Shown here: positions 30,010-39,484 of the stretch, piece after piece
How the letters are laid out: every line of letters starts with the position of its first letter
Numbering within the stretch: the first letter of the stretch is position 1
Source: an uncultured Clostridia bacterium
GTDB lineage: Bacteria; Bacillota; Clostridia; TANB77; CAG-508
NCBI GenBank assembly: GCA_928721915.1
Contig: CAKMVZ010000002.1
Location: forward strand, 94,356 to 158,355
Reading direction: 5' to 3'
DNA length: 64,000 bases
Program-made: the position numbers and the translations under genes
The notes under the pieces: generated by a model
The model's input: only the letters and a program-made list of their open reading frames with translations
Database searches by the model: none
What the model was told of the DNA's origin: nothing

Positions 30010-30207
30010 AGTTTTATGTGAGTTTATATTTTCTGTAATGGAACGACGAATGTGACCAGAGTGAATGTTACAAATTCTTATAAATCCTAAGAAGAAAAGC
30101 CAGCGCGAAGTCGGCTTAAAAGTTTCGCTTAGGATTTATTAGAATTTGTTCAGACACACCGGAAGCCGAGGAGTGGAATGTAAGAAAATATAAACTTACA
30201 TAAAACT
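30010..30207. other. Long nested inverted repeat upstream of pilin B
   Basis: The outer arms (30010-30034 and 30183-30207, AGTTTTATGTGAGTTTATAT...) pair over 25 bases with one mismatch. The inner arms (30070-30091 and 30128-30149, ACAAATTCTTATAAATCCTA...) pair over 22 bases with one mismatch. Asymmetric purine-rich internal loops lie between. The architecture repeats that at 12205-12366, including a GACCAG(A/C)G loop motif. Confidence 0.7.
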
Positions 30208-30396
30208 GGACTCACAGCAGTTATTAAAAACATTAAAAAAATATTTAAAAAACATATAAAAATATCAAAAACCATCAAAAACCAAAACCTATTATATTGA
30301 TAAACATTAAAAAACAAAAATAGCAATAAAACCTATTGTATCGATGAACAATAAGCTCTATTGCTATTTAAAAATATATTCTCTTTTCTATTAAAA

Positions 30397-30486
30397 CTAA
30401 TTATAAGTGTGTGTGTGTGTGTGTGTGTGTACAGCCGCAAGGGTTTCACGATTTGTAAATTTTAAACTCTTCTTTTGTCTATCCAC
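30397..30486 (-). CDS. Orphan copy of the phase-variable leader, 29 residues
   Basis: GTG 30486 is preceded by GGGAGG and reads VDRQKKSLKFTNRETLAAVH followed by alternating His-Thr from a CA repeat, then a stop. It is clearly related to the leader of pilin A (MNRQKKNFKLVSHESLAAVH). Here no open frame connects to pilin B for any repeat number; the nested inverted repeat lies between them. It may be a decayed leader or a small regulatory peptide. Confidence 0.5.
   Translation of the reverse strand: MDRQKKSLKFTNRETLAAVHTHTHTHTYN
30407..30430. repeat. (GT)12 simple repeat in the orphan leader
   Basis: Twelve perfect GT units, the same number and context (ACAGCCGCAAG follows) as at 11850-11873. 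Confidence 0.9.
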
Positions 30487-30600
30487 GCTTTTCCTCCCTA
30501 TTATTTTAATTTTATTTTTTAAATTTATATTGGTTATATAACCAATTTTACTAAAATTATAACTTTAATATTTTTAATTGTAAATAGTTTTGAAAAATTA

Positions 30601-30663
30601 TTTTAAAATAAAAATCCCTTAAAAGATAACTTAGTTTTATTTCTAGTTTTCTCTTAAGAGATT
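30601..30663. repeat. Dispersed repeat R2, copy c
   Basis: TTTTAAAATAAAAATCCCTT...CTAGTTTTCTCTTAAGAGA, as at 8059 and 12546, directly 3' of metK. On the minus strand the paired arms are followed by a T-rich run, so it probably terminates metK. Confidence 0.7.
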
Positions 30664-30693
30664 AATTTTATTCTTATATTTTAATATAAATTT

Positions 30694-31836
30694 CTAAAAT
30701 TTAATCACTTTCTCCCATGGTAAATCTTTTTTACCAAAGTGACCATAATTTGTTGTTTTTCTGTAAATTGGATTTTTTAAACCTAATGTTTTTATTATTC
30801 CTGTTGGAGTTAAATCGAAAGTTTCTAAAACTTTTGAAACTATTTTTTCTTCTGGAATAGTATTCGTTCCAAAAGTATCAACATAAACTGAAACCGGCTT
30901 TGCAACTCCAATTGCATATGAAAATTGAATTTCACACTTTGAAGCATATCCATTTGCTACAATGTTTTTAGCAATATATCTTGCCATATAAGAAGCTGAT
31001 CTATCAACTTTACTTGGATCTTTTCCAGAAAAAGCACCTCCGCCATGACGACTAAACCCGCCATAAGTATCTACAATTATTTTTCTACCAGTAAGGCCGC
31101 TATCTCCTAAAGGTCCACCAATTACAAATCTGCCTGTTGGATTTATGTAATATTTTGTTTTATTATCTAATAAATTAGAAGGAATTACAGCTTTAATAAC
31201 TTTTTCTTTAATATCATTTTTTAAAATTTCTAAATCTATGTTTTCATTATGCTGAGTTGAAACAACAACAGTATCAACTCTTATAGGTTTTTCATCTTCA
31301 TATTCAACTGTAACTTGAGTTTTACCATCTGGTCTTAAATAATCAATTTCTCCTGATTTTCTTACTTCTGAAAGTTTTTTTGATAATTTGTGAGCCAAAT
31401 ATATCGGCATTGGCATTAAATTTTCTGTTTCATTTATTGCAAATCCAAACATTAAACCTTGGTCTCCTGCACCTTCAGAATCAATATTTTCTCCTGCTTT
31501 GTCCTCATAAGATTTATCAACTCCAAGTGCAATATCTGGTGATTGTTTAGAAATATTTATCATAACTTTGCAAGTTTTATAATCAATATCTGTATTGCTA
31601 TTATCAAAACCTATTTCTTTTATAGCATTTCTAACAACTTTTTCAATATCAACTTCTCCATTTGAAGAAATCTCACCGGTAATAAAAATAATATCTTTTC
31701 CGGCAACAGTCTCACATGCAACTCTCGAATTTGGATCCTGCTTTAAAAATTCATCTAATACACTATCTGATATATAGTCACAAAGTTTATCTGGATGACC
31801 TTCAGTAACACTCTCGGATGTAAATAATTTTCTCAT
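30694..31836 (-). CDS. metK: S-adenosylmethionine synthetase
   Basis: 380 residues, slightly shorter than usual (about 395). It makes SAM from methionine and ATP. Motifs: FTSESVTEGHPDKLCDYISD at the N-terminus, GAGDQGLMFGFAINET, GGPLGDSGLTGRKIIVDTYG and the glycine-rich loop HGGGAFSGKDPSKVDRSASY. ATG 31836 is preceded by AAAGGAGGAAA. A SAM-I riboswitch and terminator lie in its leader, so excess SAM should stop its transcription. Several out-of-frame CGGs (ggc gga, ggc ggg) do not affect the frame. Confidence 0.97.
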   Translation of the reverse strand: MRKLFTSESVTEGHPDKLCDYISDSVLDEFLKQDPNSRVACETVAGKDIIFITGEISSNGEVDIEKVVRNAIKEIGFDNSNTDIDYKTCKVMINISKQSPDIALGVDKSYEDKAGENIDSEGAGDQGLMFGFAINETENLMPMPIYLAHKLSKKLSEVRKSGEIDYLRPDGKTQVTVEYEDEKPIRVDTVVVSTQHNENIDLEILKNDIKEKVIKAVIPSNLLDNKTKYYINPTGRFVIGGPLGDSGLTGRKIIVDTYGGFSRHGGGAFSGKDPSKVDRSASYMARYIAKNIVANGYASKCEIQFSYAIGVAKPVSVYVDTFGTNTIPEEKIVSKVLETFDLTPTGIIKTLGLKNPIYRKTTNYGHFGKKDLPWEKVIKF

Positions 31837-31861
31837 AAAAATTTCCTCCTTTTATTTTAGA

Positions 31862-31897
31862 GCAAATAAAAAGCTCTGCTTAATTTTGCAGAGTTTT
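31862..31897 (-). terminator. Expression-platform terminator of the SAM riboswitch
   Basis: On the minus strand AACTCTGC pairs with GCAGAGCT, followed by TTTTTATTT, between the aptamer and the metK RBS. Confidence 0.8.
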
Positions 31898-31910
31898 GAA
31901 TTAGATATCT

Positions 31911-32015
31911 GTATCATCACTCAAAGCTCTTGCTCTGTCGGTTTTAGCACCTTTCAAATATATTGTAGGTTGCTGTGGAGTCAACAAGCCGAGTCTCTCG
32001 TCCACTCTTGATAAT
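31911..32015 (-). ncRNA. SAM-I (S-box) riboswitch
   Basis: On the minus strand TTATCAAGAGTGGACGAGAG, GACTCCACAGCAACCT and AAAGGTGCTAAAACC follow the S-box order (P1/P2 entry, pseudoknot region, GCAACC, GGTGC-TAA). The P1 strands TATCA and TGATA pair. It lies upstream of metK with a terminator between, as expected for SAM-controlled transcription. Confidence 0.88.
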
Positions 32016-32197
32016 GAAATTATTTTACTATCATATATATAAAAAGTCAAGCATTTTGTTTTTCAAAAATTGGAAATTTAAAACAGCATATTTATTTTTA
32101 ATACGGGCAAAATAGAAATAAAGTAAATTTACTTTTAAGTCTAAATATTTTTTTAGTTTACATTTATTAACTAAAAAATTAGGAAGGATTTTTTAAA

Positions 32198-32362
32198 ATG
32201 GAAGATCATCAAAAAATTAATTGTACTGTTTCAAGTTGTCTATATAATGGAAAAGCAAATAAAGAATGCTTATTAACAAACATTTTAGTTAAACCATGCG
32301 AAGACTGCGAAACAGGTACATGTACAGAAACAGTATGCGGAAGCTATAAGGCAAAGCACTAG
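32198..32362 (+). CDS. DUF1540 cysteine-rich protein, 54 residues
   Basis: MEDHQKINCTVSSCLYNGKA, then CLLTNILVKPCEDCETGTC and ETVCGSYKAKH: eight or so Cys in the spacing of DUF1540, a small family common in Clostridia, probably metal binding. AGGAAGG lies ten bases before ATG 32198. The codon pair tgc gga contains an out-of-frame CGG without consequence. The function of the family is not established. Confidence 0.85.
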   Translation: MEDHQKINCTVSSCLYNGKANKECLLTNILVKPCEDCETGTCTETVCGSYKAKH

Positions 32363-32366
32363 CATA

Positions 32367-32393
32367 AAAGAGGGAAATTTCCCTCTTTAAAAA
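32367..32393. terminator. Bidirectional terminator
   Basis: AAAGAGGGAAATTTCCCTCTTT is a perfect dyad with A and T flanks, between the convergent DUF1540 and recombinase genes. Confidence 0.88.
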
Positions 32394-33977
32394 TTATTTG
32401 TTAAGTAAATTATATTTATAATGGATTGTTATCTTTTTTTGTTCATTTATTTCAACTTTATTAACTAAAGAGAGTAACTCAAGCTTTGTTATCTCTTTGC
32501 AATTCAAAAAATTTCTTAAAGCTTGTTTGATCTCGTCTGTTGATTCTTGCTTGTCTTTCTTTTCTTTTAACTTTTTTATCATTTCTTCTGAATCAGTTCT
32601 CTCTTTTTTTAACTTAGCATACAATCTTGCAAAATCTTCTTCATCAAAAACCCCTTTATATTTATCTTCAAATAAATTTTCTATTTTTCCATTAATATCT
32701 TCTATTTTTTTCCTTAAAATTGCTATTTCAGAATTTAAACTCAGATTTTCTCTATTTTGAGCTAATCTTAAATATCTATCTTCTTCTAAAATATCTTTAC
32801 ATTTTTGCTTAATTTCATCTATAACTGCATTTGTAATTTTTTCTAAATTGCAGCTATGTGGCGTGCATAATCCTAAATGAGTATTACTTGCATAAGTATT
32901 ACACCTAAAATAAAAAACCTTTTTATTTTTCCAACTCTGAGGAATAAGACTTAATTTTTTCCCACATTCTCTACAATAAATCATCCCTTTTAATAACCAA
33001 TCATAATTTTTTACTCTAACACCTCTTCTAGATTTTAATAATTCTTGTACTTTTTCAAAAGTATTTTCATCAACAATTGGAGTATGCATATTTTTTACAA
33101 TTATTCTATCCTCTTTTGGCATTATAAGAATTTTTTTAGATTTATAATTTACTTTTTTAGTATTACCATTTGAAACCCAACCTAAATATGTAATATTTTG
33201 CAAAATTCTATTTACAGTATTTCTATTCCATCCTCGCTTAATTTCACCACTTCTAATATGATAGTTTCCACAAACCTCAGAAGGAAGCTTTACTTTTTTA
33301 TCACTTAACATTTTTGCAATTTGAGTTGCTGTATAACCTTTTAAAGCTAAGTCAAAAATATTTTTTACAGTTGGTGCAACTTCTTCATCAATAATATAAT
33401 GATTATAATTTTCTGGATCTTTTTTATATCCATAAGTTGGATATGTAGTCATTACTTTTCCTTCTTTTGCACGAACTTTTTTACCATTTCTTACCTTTCT
33501 TGATGTATCTCTTACATACCATTCATTAAAAAAAGATTTAAATTGAACCATTTCTTCTGATGTTTCAATCTGACCTGTATCAATATCATCAGTTATTGCA
33601 ATAAATCTAACTGCTTTTTCAATAAAATATTCTTCTAAATAATATGAGATTTTACTTGATAATCTTCCAAATCTTGATAAATCTTTTACTAAAACCATAT
33701 TTATTTTCTTTTTCTCAATGTCTAAAATCATTCTGTTAAAATCAGGTCTATCAAAAGTTGCTCCTGAAACTCCATCATCAACATAAATATCATAAATTGA
33801 TAATTTATTTTCTTCGCAAAAATTTTTTAAAAAGGACTTTTGTGTACTAATACTACCACTTTCTCTCTCGTCTTCTCTTTCAACCAAAACTTCACCATTT
33901 CCAATTTCTAAGTTTTCGTTAGATAATCTTGTGTATAACCCAACTCTATATTTTTCTGGGTCCTTAATAGTTATCAT
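32394..33977 (-). CDS. Large serine recombinase (site-specific integrase/resolvase)
   Basis: 527 residues: N-terminal resolvase domain with the nucleophile in GLYTRLSNEN and the block DDGVSGATFDRPDFNRMI, VLVKDLSRFGR; a recombinase domain (KRGWNRNTVNRILQNITYLG); a zinc ribbon (CRECGKKLSLIP...CRCN-type, here YFRCNTYASNTHLGLC); and a coiled coil (about 410-480). Start ATG 33977 follows GAAAGGATTGG. Such enzymes mobilise phages and Tn4451/TndX-type elements. No other mobile genes are adjacent, so it may be a stand-alone or residual element. No in-frame CGG occurs in the gene. Confidence 0.9.
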   Translation of the reverse strand: MITIKDPEKYRVGLYTRLSNENLEIGNGEVLVEREDERESGSISTQKSFLKNFCEENKLSIYDIYVDDGVSGATFDRPDFNRMILDIEKKKINMVLVKDLSRFGRLSSKISYYLEEYFIEKAVRFIAITDDIDTGQIETSEEMVQFKSFFNEWYVRDTSRKVRNGKKVRAKEGKVMTTYPTYGYKKDPENYNHYIIDEEVAPTVKNIFDLALKGYTATQIAKMLSDKKVKLPSEVCGNYHIRSGEIKRGWNRNTVNRILQNITYLGWVSNGNTKKVNYKSKKILIMPKEDRIIVKNMHTPIVDENTFEKVQELLKSRRGVRVKNYDWLLKGMIYCRECGKKLSLIPQSWKNKKVFYFRCNTYASNTHLGLCTPHSCNLEKITNAVIDEIKQKCKDILEEDRYLRLAQNRENLSLNSEIAILRKKIEDINGKIENLFEDKYKGVFDEEDFARLYAKLKKERTDSEEMIKKLKEKKDKQESTDEIKQALRNFLNCKEITKLELLSLVNKVEINEQKKITIHYKYNLLNK

Positions 33978-34362
33978 CTTTACCAATCCTTTCTTAAAAA
34001 AATTTTTCCATCTTTATTTAAAATTTATATTTCCAAACATATCTTGTTATCGATATATACCAATAACATTTATTTACTATAACATATTTTTATTTAAAAT
34101 AAAATAGAAAAATTATATTATGTTAATTAATTATGTGTATCGATGAATTTATATTATTTATGAAAATTATATAAAAAATATATTAAAATTATATTTTTTA
34201 CAAAAATAATATTTCTGAATACTGCTTATTTACTAAGGTTTTACTACTTCGTCATAAAATAATAAAATCGTCCTTACAAAAGCGATTAAAAATACCTTAT
34301 TTTTAATTTTTGTAAAAAACGATTTATTAAAATTAGTAAAATAATATATACGTATTAACAAC
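33978..34362. other. AT-rich intergenic region with the clpC terminator
   Basis: Very AT-rich; apart from the hairpin at 34263-34330 I see no gene. It could contain an attachment site for the serine recombinase, but no clear repeat was recognised. Confidence 0.5.
34263..34330 (-). terminator. Terminator of the ClpC-like gene
   Basis: On the minus strand AAATCGTTTTTTACAAAAAT faces TTTTGTAAGGACGATTT with an inner ATTAAAAATA/TATTTTTAAT stem, followed by TATTATTTT. Confidence 0.65.
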
Positions 34363-36637
34363 TTATGTTAATAGTTCTTTGCAATTATTGATATTAGTAG
34401 TTTTTGCTTCAATATTACATTTTTTTATACATATTTCATCATTTGCACTTAAAATCTTTATATTATCTCCTCTAATAATATTTTTTTCTAAAAGCTCATC
34501 TACTATTTTATCTTGAATATAATCTTGAATAATTCTTTTTAAAGGTCTTGCACCTAAAGAATCGTCTTTGATTTTATTAACAAGAAATTCAAAAACACTT
34601 TCATCAAATTCTAAAATTATATTTTTTCTTTTCATTTTTCTTGATACATCATTTAACATAATTTTAGAAATTTCTTTTAATTCAAGTTTATTTAATTTTT
34701 GAAATACAATTAATTCATCTATTCTATTTAAAAATTCTGGACTAAAGTTTAATTTTGCTTCTTTTAAAACTTCTTCTTTTAAATTTTCATATTTTGAGCT
34801 TTCACTTGAAAATCCTATTTTTCTATTATCTGTAATCAAATTTCCACCTACATTTGATGTCATAATAATTATTGTATTTTTAAAATTAGTAACTTTTCCT
34901 GAATTATCTGTTAATCTTCCATCATCTAAAATCTGAAGTAAAATATTTATTACATCTGGATGAGCTTTTTCAATCTCATCAAAAAGTATTATTGAATATG
35001 GATTTTTTCTTACATTTTTTATAAATTTTGACCCTTCTTCATATCCTACAAATCCGAGGAGGACTTCCTATTAACTTAGAAACATCTTGAGGAAGCATAT
35101 ATTCAGACATATCAACTCTTATCATATTCTCTCTACTACCAAACAAAATCTCTGAAACCACTTTTGAAACTTCTGTTTTTCCGAACTCCAGTTGGACCTA
35201 AAAATAAAAATGAACCTATTGGTCTAAATTCATCAGATAATCCAGTTCTTCCTCTTCTTATAGTCTTTGAAATTGCACGAATAGCTTCATCTTGCCCAAC
35301 TACCTTTTTATGAATTTCTTCTTCTAAATTTTTTAATAAATAGATTTCCTTTTCTGTATTTAAAGATAAAGGAATTTTTGTAAAGTCTGAAATAACATTT
35401 TTAATATCTTCTAAATCGATAATTCTTTTATGATTTCTTAGTTTGGCACAAGCCTCATCAATTACATCTATTGCCTTATCTGGTAAAAACCTATCTGTAA
35501 TATATCTTTTAGATAATTCTACGGCCCCCTTTATAGCTTCAAATGAAATAATTACATTATGATATTTTTCATATTTTTGTTTTAGCCCTAGCAAGATTTC
35601 AATTGTTTCTTCCTCTGTTGGCTCATCTAAAATTATTGGTCCAAATCTTCTTTCTAATGAACTATCTTTTTCAATATATTTTCTATATTCATTTAATGTT
35701 GTAGCTCCAATGACTTGAATTTCTCCTCTTGCTAAAAATGGCTTTAAAATATTTGCAGCATCTATCGCTCCTTCAGCAGCTCCTGCACCCACAATAATAT
35801 GAATTTCATCTATAAATAAAATTACATCTTTAGCTTCTTTTACCTCATTTAATATTTTTTTAATTCTTTCCTCAAAATCTCCTCTATACTTACTCCCAGC
35901 TACAATTTGTGCAATATCTAATATTATAATTTTTTTATTTTTTAAAGATTCTGGTACATCTCCTAAAACTATTTTTTGTGCTAATCCTTCTACTACAGCT
36001 GTTTTTCCAACTCCGAGGCTCTCCTACTAAACATATATTATTTTTAATCCTTCTTAATAATATTTCTTCTGCTCTATTTATTTCTTTTCCTCTTCCTATA
36101 ACAGGATCTAATTCACCTAAAAAAGCTTTCTCTGTTAAATCAATTCCAAAATGTAATAAAGTTTTAAGCTTAGGATTTTTATCTATATTATTAGAAGTTC
36201 CTGGAAATCCATCTAAAGCTTTCCAAATTTCGCTATATATATTTTCAGGATTATTTAATTCCGAAATAATCTTATATGCCATTGAATCTTTTTCTTGTAA
36301 TATGCCAATTAAAATATGTTCTGTACTTATAAAATCAGAGCCAATATTTTGGGCTTCTTTATAAGCATTTTCAATAATTTTCTTACTCTTAAAAGTAAAA
36401 CCTGTTCCGCGAAAATAAATAATTACTTCCTTTTCCCAATATTTCCTCTATCTTTTTCAAAATAATATCAAATGTAATACCTTGCACTTCTAAAACTTTA
36501 TGTGCTAAACCATCTAATTCTTTTGATAATCCATATAAAATATGCTCACTTCCAATATAATTATGGCCAAGCAAACTTGCAATATCACTTGCTAAATCTA
36601 AAACTTTTTCTCCACTTTTAGTAAATTTAAAAATCAT
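34363..36637 (-). CDS. clpC: ClpC-like AAA+ unfoldase lacking the middle domain, four CGG shifts
   Basis: 756 residues after joining five stretches. N domain with two Clp repeats (LLGHNYIGSEHILYGLSKEL; join tcg cgg a at 36407-36409 gives YLFSGTGFTFKSKK). D1: VGEP|cgg a (36013-36015) gives the Walker A GEPGVGKTA, then KYRGDFEERI and Walker B VILFIDEIH. D2: GPTGV|cgg a (35181-35183) gives GPTGVGKTE, and SPP|cgg a (35054-35056) gives GSPPGFVGYEEG; then ILFDEIEKAHPDV and a D2-small domain LGARPLKRIIQ. The coiled-coil middle/UVR region between D1 and D2 is reduced to a short linker (DEACAKLRNHKRIIDLEDI), so McsB/MecA-type adaptor control may be lost. Start ATG 36637 has GGAGG. Confidence 0.93.
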
Positions 36638-36702
36638 AAAAAATTCCTCCAAAATTTAATAAATATATTATTTTATTAAATTGGAAAAATTATACAAAAA
36701 AA

Positions 36703-36730
36703 TAAAAATCGCTATCTTAAACAGCGATTT
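36703..36730 (-). terminator. Terminator after the 36717 gene
   Basis: On the minus strand AAATCGCTGTTT and AGATAGCGATTT pair, followed by TTATTTTTTT; it overlaps the stop of the gene. Confidence 0.85.
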
Positions 36731-37187
36731 TTTCCTTATAAACCAAATAATTATTTAAAAATACTCTACCTCTAGCTACAGTGCTTAAATTAAAAACCAT
36801 AGAATAATTATAATCATAATCTCTATATTTTATTTTTGCCCTTAAATTTCCTTTATTATATTTTAATATATCAATATCTTCCATTACTGCGTTTTTAAGC
36901 TTTTGTACCTTTTCATCTTTTGAAGCTTTTTCTCTTAAAAGCTCTGTATATCTATTACTAGATTGATTATCAACCAAAATATCCGCAATTTTTTCAATTT
37001 CTGATTTTAGAGAAAAAATTGTATAATTAGGAAATTCTTTTAAATATTTTTCTTCTGCTTCTTTTCCTATTTCACTTTTTTCTTTAACATCATATTCATT
37101 ATTTTTTACATCATGAATTATTATACTAAAAATAACTATTAAACTTATTGAAATTAAAATTACACAGCTAAATATTATTTCAAACAT
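36717..37187 (-). CDS. Membrane-anchored hypothetical protein, 156 residues
   Basis: An N-terminal membrane helix (MFEIIFSCVILISISLIVIF) is followed by a charged helical region (KEAEEKYLKEFPNYTIFSLK) and a beta-like end (LRAKIKYRDYDYNYSMVFNL). The overall plan, one anchor plus a small C-terminal domain, slightly resembles Tim44-like proteins, but I cannot confirm this. Same direction as, and just after, the gene at 37219. Confidence 0.65.
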   Translation of the reverse strand: MFEIIFSCVILISISLIVIFSIIIHDVKNNEYDVKEKSEIGKEAEEKYLKEFPNYTIFSLKSEIEKIADILVDNQSSNRYTELLREKASKDEKVQKLKNAVMEDIDILKYNKGNLRAKIKYRDYDYNYSMVFNLSTVARGRVFLNNYLVYKEKIAV

Positions 37188-37218
37188 TTTTTATCCTCTT
37201 TTTTCACTTAAAAATTTT

Positions 37219-38043
37219 TTACCAAACTTTTCTAAACTCAAAATTATTTTGGCTCAAATCATAAATTTGCATAATATATCCAGTATAAATACCGCCTTCA
37301 CTACTCATTAAATTAATATCTAAAGAGCAATCACATGAATATAAGTCTCCTAAATTATTTTCAATATTTATTGTAAAAGAGATTTTATAATTCAAATCAT
37401 TTAAATCAATTCCTAAATAACTTAATATTGAGCCATCTAAAGATAGCATCTCATTACTTGTAGATAAATCTTTATTCTCTACAATATTTTCATTTACATA
37501 TGAAACAATAATTGGTTCAGAACAATCTGTATAAAAAGAATTCGCCTTATTATTAGATTTTTTTTCTTCATTTGAATGAAGAATAGTATAATCAATTTTA
37601 TTTGTTCCATTTACTATTTTTCTATATTTACAAATATCATTTATATCTTTATATGATACTTTTTGATTTCCAATATTAGTTCCTGTAACTGCAATGTTAT
37701 CTATATATAGTTTATTTACAGTATTTTCTTCTGTTAATTCTGAATTACTTACTTTATTATTAATATAAATTGCAAAATCAGTAAATTGTGAAATATTTAT
37801 ATTAGCTAAATTTTGATTTTTACTTAAGTCTTCAATATTTGCATCACTATAAATTAAAATTTTTTCAATTTTAAAAGTTGGGTTATCAATATCATTTTGA
37901 ATTTTTTCAGCATTTTGTGCAAAAATATTATTATTTCTATGCAATGAAATTATTCTATAAAAAATTAATGCTAAAATTATTAAAATAATAATAGTAATTA
38001 TTAAAAATATTAACTTCTTATTATTTTTAATTTTCTTTTTCAA
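37219..38043 (-). CDS. Membrane-anchored extracellular hypothetical protein, 274 residues
   Basis: A short basic N-terminus (MKKKIKNNKK) and one membrane helix (LIFLIITIIILIILALIFYR) precede a probably extracellular, Asn-rich, beta-type domain (YIDNIAVTGTNIGNQKVSYK, SYLGIDLNDLNYKISFTINI). I do not recognise it. It lies 11 bases after the glucosaminidase gene and is probably co-transcribed with it, so a cell-surface role is likely. Confidence 0.65.
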   Translation of the reverse strand: MKKKIKNNKKLIFLIITIIILIILALIFYRIISLHRNNNIFAQNAEKIQNDIDNPTFKIEKILIYSDANIEDLSKNQNLANINISQFTDFAIYINNKVSNSELTEENTVNKLYIDNIAVTGTNIGNQKVSYKDINDICKYRKIVNGTNKIDYTILHSNEEKKSNNKANSFYTDCSEPIIVSYVNENIVENKDLSTSNEMLSLDGSILSYLGIDLNDLNYKISFTINIENNLGDLYSCDCSLDINLMSSEGGIYTGYIMQIYDLSQNNFEFRKVW

Positions 38044-38053
38044 AATCTCCCCC

Positions 38054-39398
38054 TTAAATAGAATTATAAATATTCTGCATTAAACTAAATACTCTATTTG
38101 ACCAATTTTTATCTGTTGCATATCTTGTATTTACACCTTTTACAGTAGCACCATTATAATATCTTCCGCATAGCCACTTCTCCATTAGGAAGAATTACAC
38201 CACTTTCATTTAAATAATTTTTAGCAAGCCATAAAGATACTGTTTCAATGCCTTCTTCATAAGTTTCAAAAGTTACAGCAGAATCATAAGGTGTAGAATC
38301 ATAAGCACCATATCCAAATAAATTTTTCTTATCTCTTGCAATACTAGATTTTCCCCAATTGCTTTCATGGATTGCAATTGCTGCAACAAAAACTCCATTT
38401 ATATTATGTTTTTTCTCTATTTCATAAAAAATTTTATAATGTTCTTTAAAAATATTATTTGTATCACTACTATTATTTTTAAAAGCATTTTCAAAATCTT
38501 TTTCTATAAGTCCACTTGGTTTATTTAAAACCATATCCTCTTTTACACTATCTAAAATTTTCTGCTTTCTGCAAACCTCACTACTTCCTGGTGTTAAAGC
38601 TTCAGAAGTTAAATCATCAACTTTTAAATATCCTTCTTTATTAGAATATGAAACTTTCATCCATTTTTCTTCTATTACTTCAATTGTTTTAACATCATAT
38701 TTATTAGGAATTTTTACTAAAGTTTCAGAAGTTTCAACTGGCTCTTTTTTTAATTCTAATTCTTTAGTAGCATAAAGAAAATCACCAATATGTATATTAT
38801 ATTTTTTCAAAATCTCAGATGTACCAACTTGTACAATTTTAGTAGTTGGCTCTTTAATAACATTATACCCAATTGCAACTTGCTCTGTTAATTTATCATT
38901 TTCATAACTTCTAACATAAGTAACGTTTTTTTTGCCAACAGCTCCTTCTTGTTCTACAACTTCTTCGTCTTTAGGTAAATCTTTATTTTGTATATATTCA
39001 GTTTTAAAATTAATCTCTTCTTCTACATCAAGAACTTCTTTTTGATATGTTGTACTAATGTTTTTTGATACAATTTCATAAACATCTGTAACATTTGCAT
39101 TCTCTTCAAAACTTCCTACTGGTTCTTTTTGCTCTTCTTCTAAGTCTTTAGCAAATATGTAATTTGAAGAAAATGTTGAAATTATAAGGCATATAGTAAG
39201 AGCTATTAAAATAAGTTTTAAGTTATCTTTTTTAGTTCTATGTTTTACTTGAAATGAAAAACTTTCTTTTTCTAAAATTTCTTTTTCAGCTTTAATAACT
39301 CTTTGGTTTTTCTTATATTGCTCAACTTGCCTATTTTTGCTTTGTTCAAGTTCTTTAAAAACTTCTAAAAGAGATTTTTCATTTTGATTTGTTTTCAT
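38054..39398 (-). CDS. Peptidoglycan endo-beta-N-acetylglucosaminidase with G5 and SH3-like domains, one CGG shift
   Basis: 447 residues after joining. N-terminal cytoplasmic part, a membrane helix (LKLILIALTICLIISTFSSNYIF), a G5-like domain (VGKKNVTYVRSYENDKLTEQ), an SH3-like part (KVSYSNKEGYLKVDDL), then the glucosaminidase domain (FVAAIAIHESNWGKSSIARD with catalytic Glu, and KKNLFGYGAYD). At 38166-38168 gct atg cgg a shifts to GEVAMGRYYNGATVKGVNTR and YATDKNWSNRVFSLMQNIY, the usual end of these domains. Without the shift the enzyme would lack its last 36 residues. It cleaves glycan strands during growth. Confidence 0.9.
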
Positions 39399-39484
39399 AA
39401 AATTTCAAAAAATCTCCTATTTATAATATATCTATTATATTTTATATATAAATTTAAAACTTGTCCACACCTTTTTTTACCATT

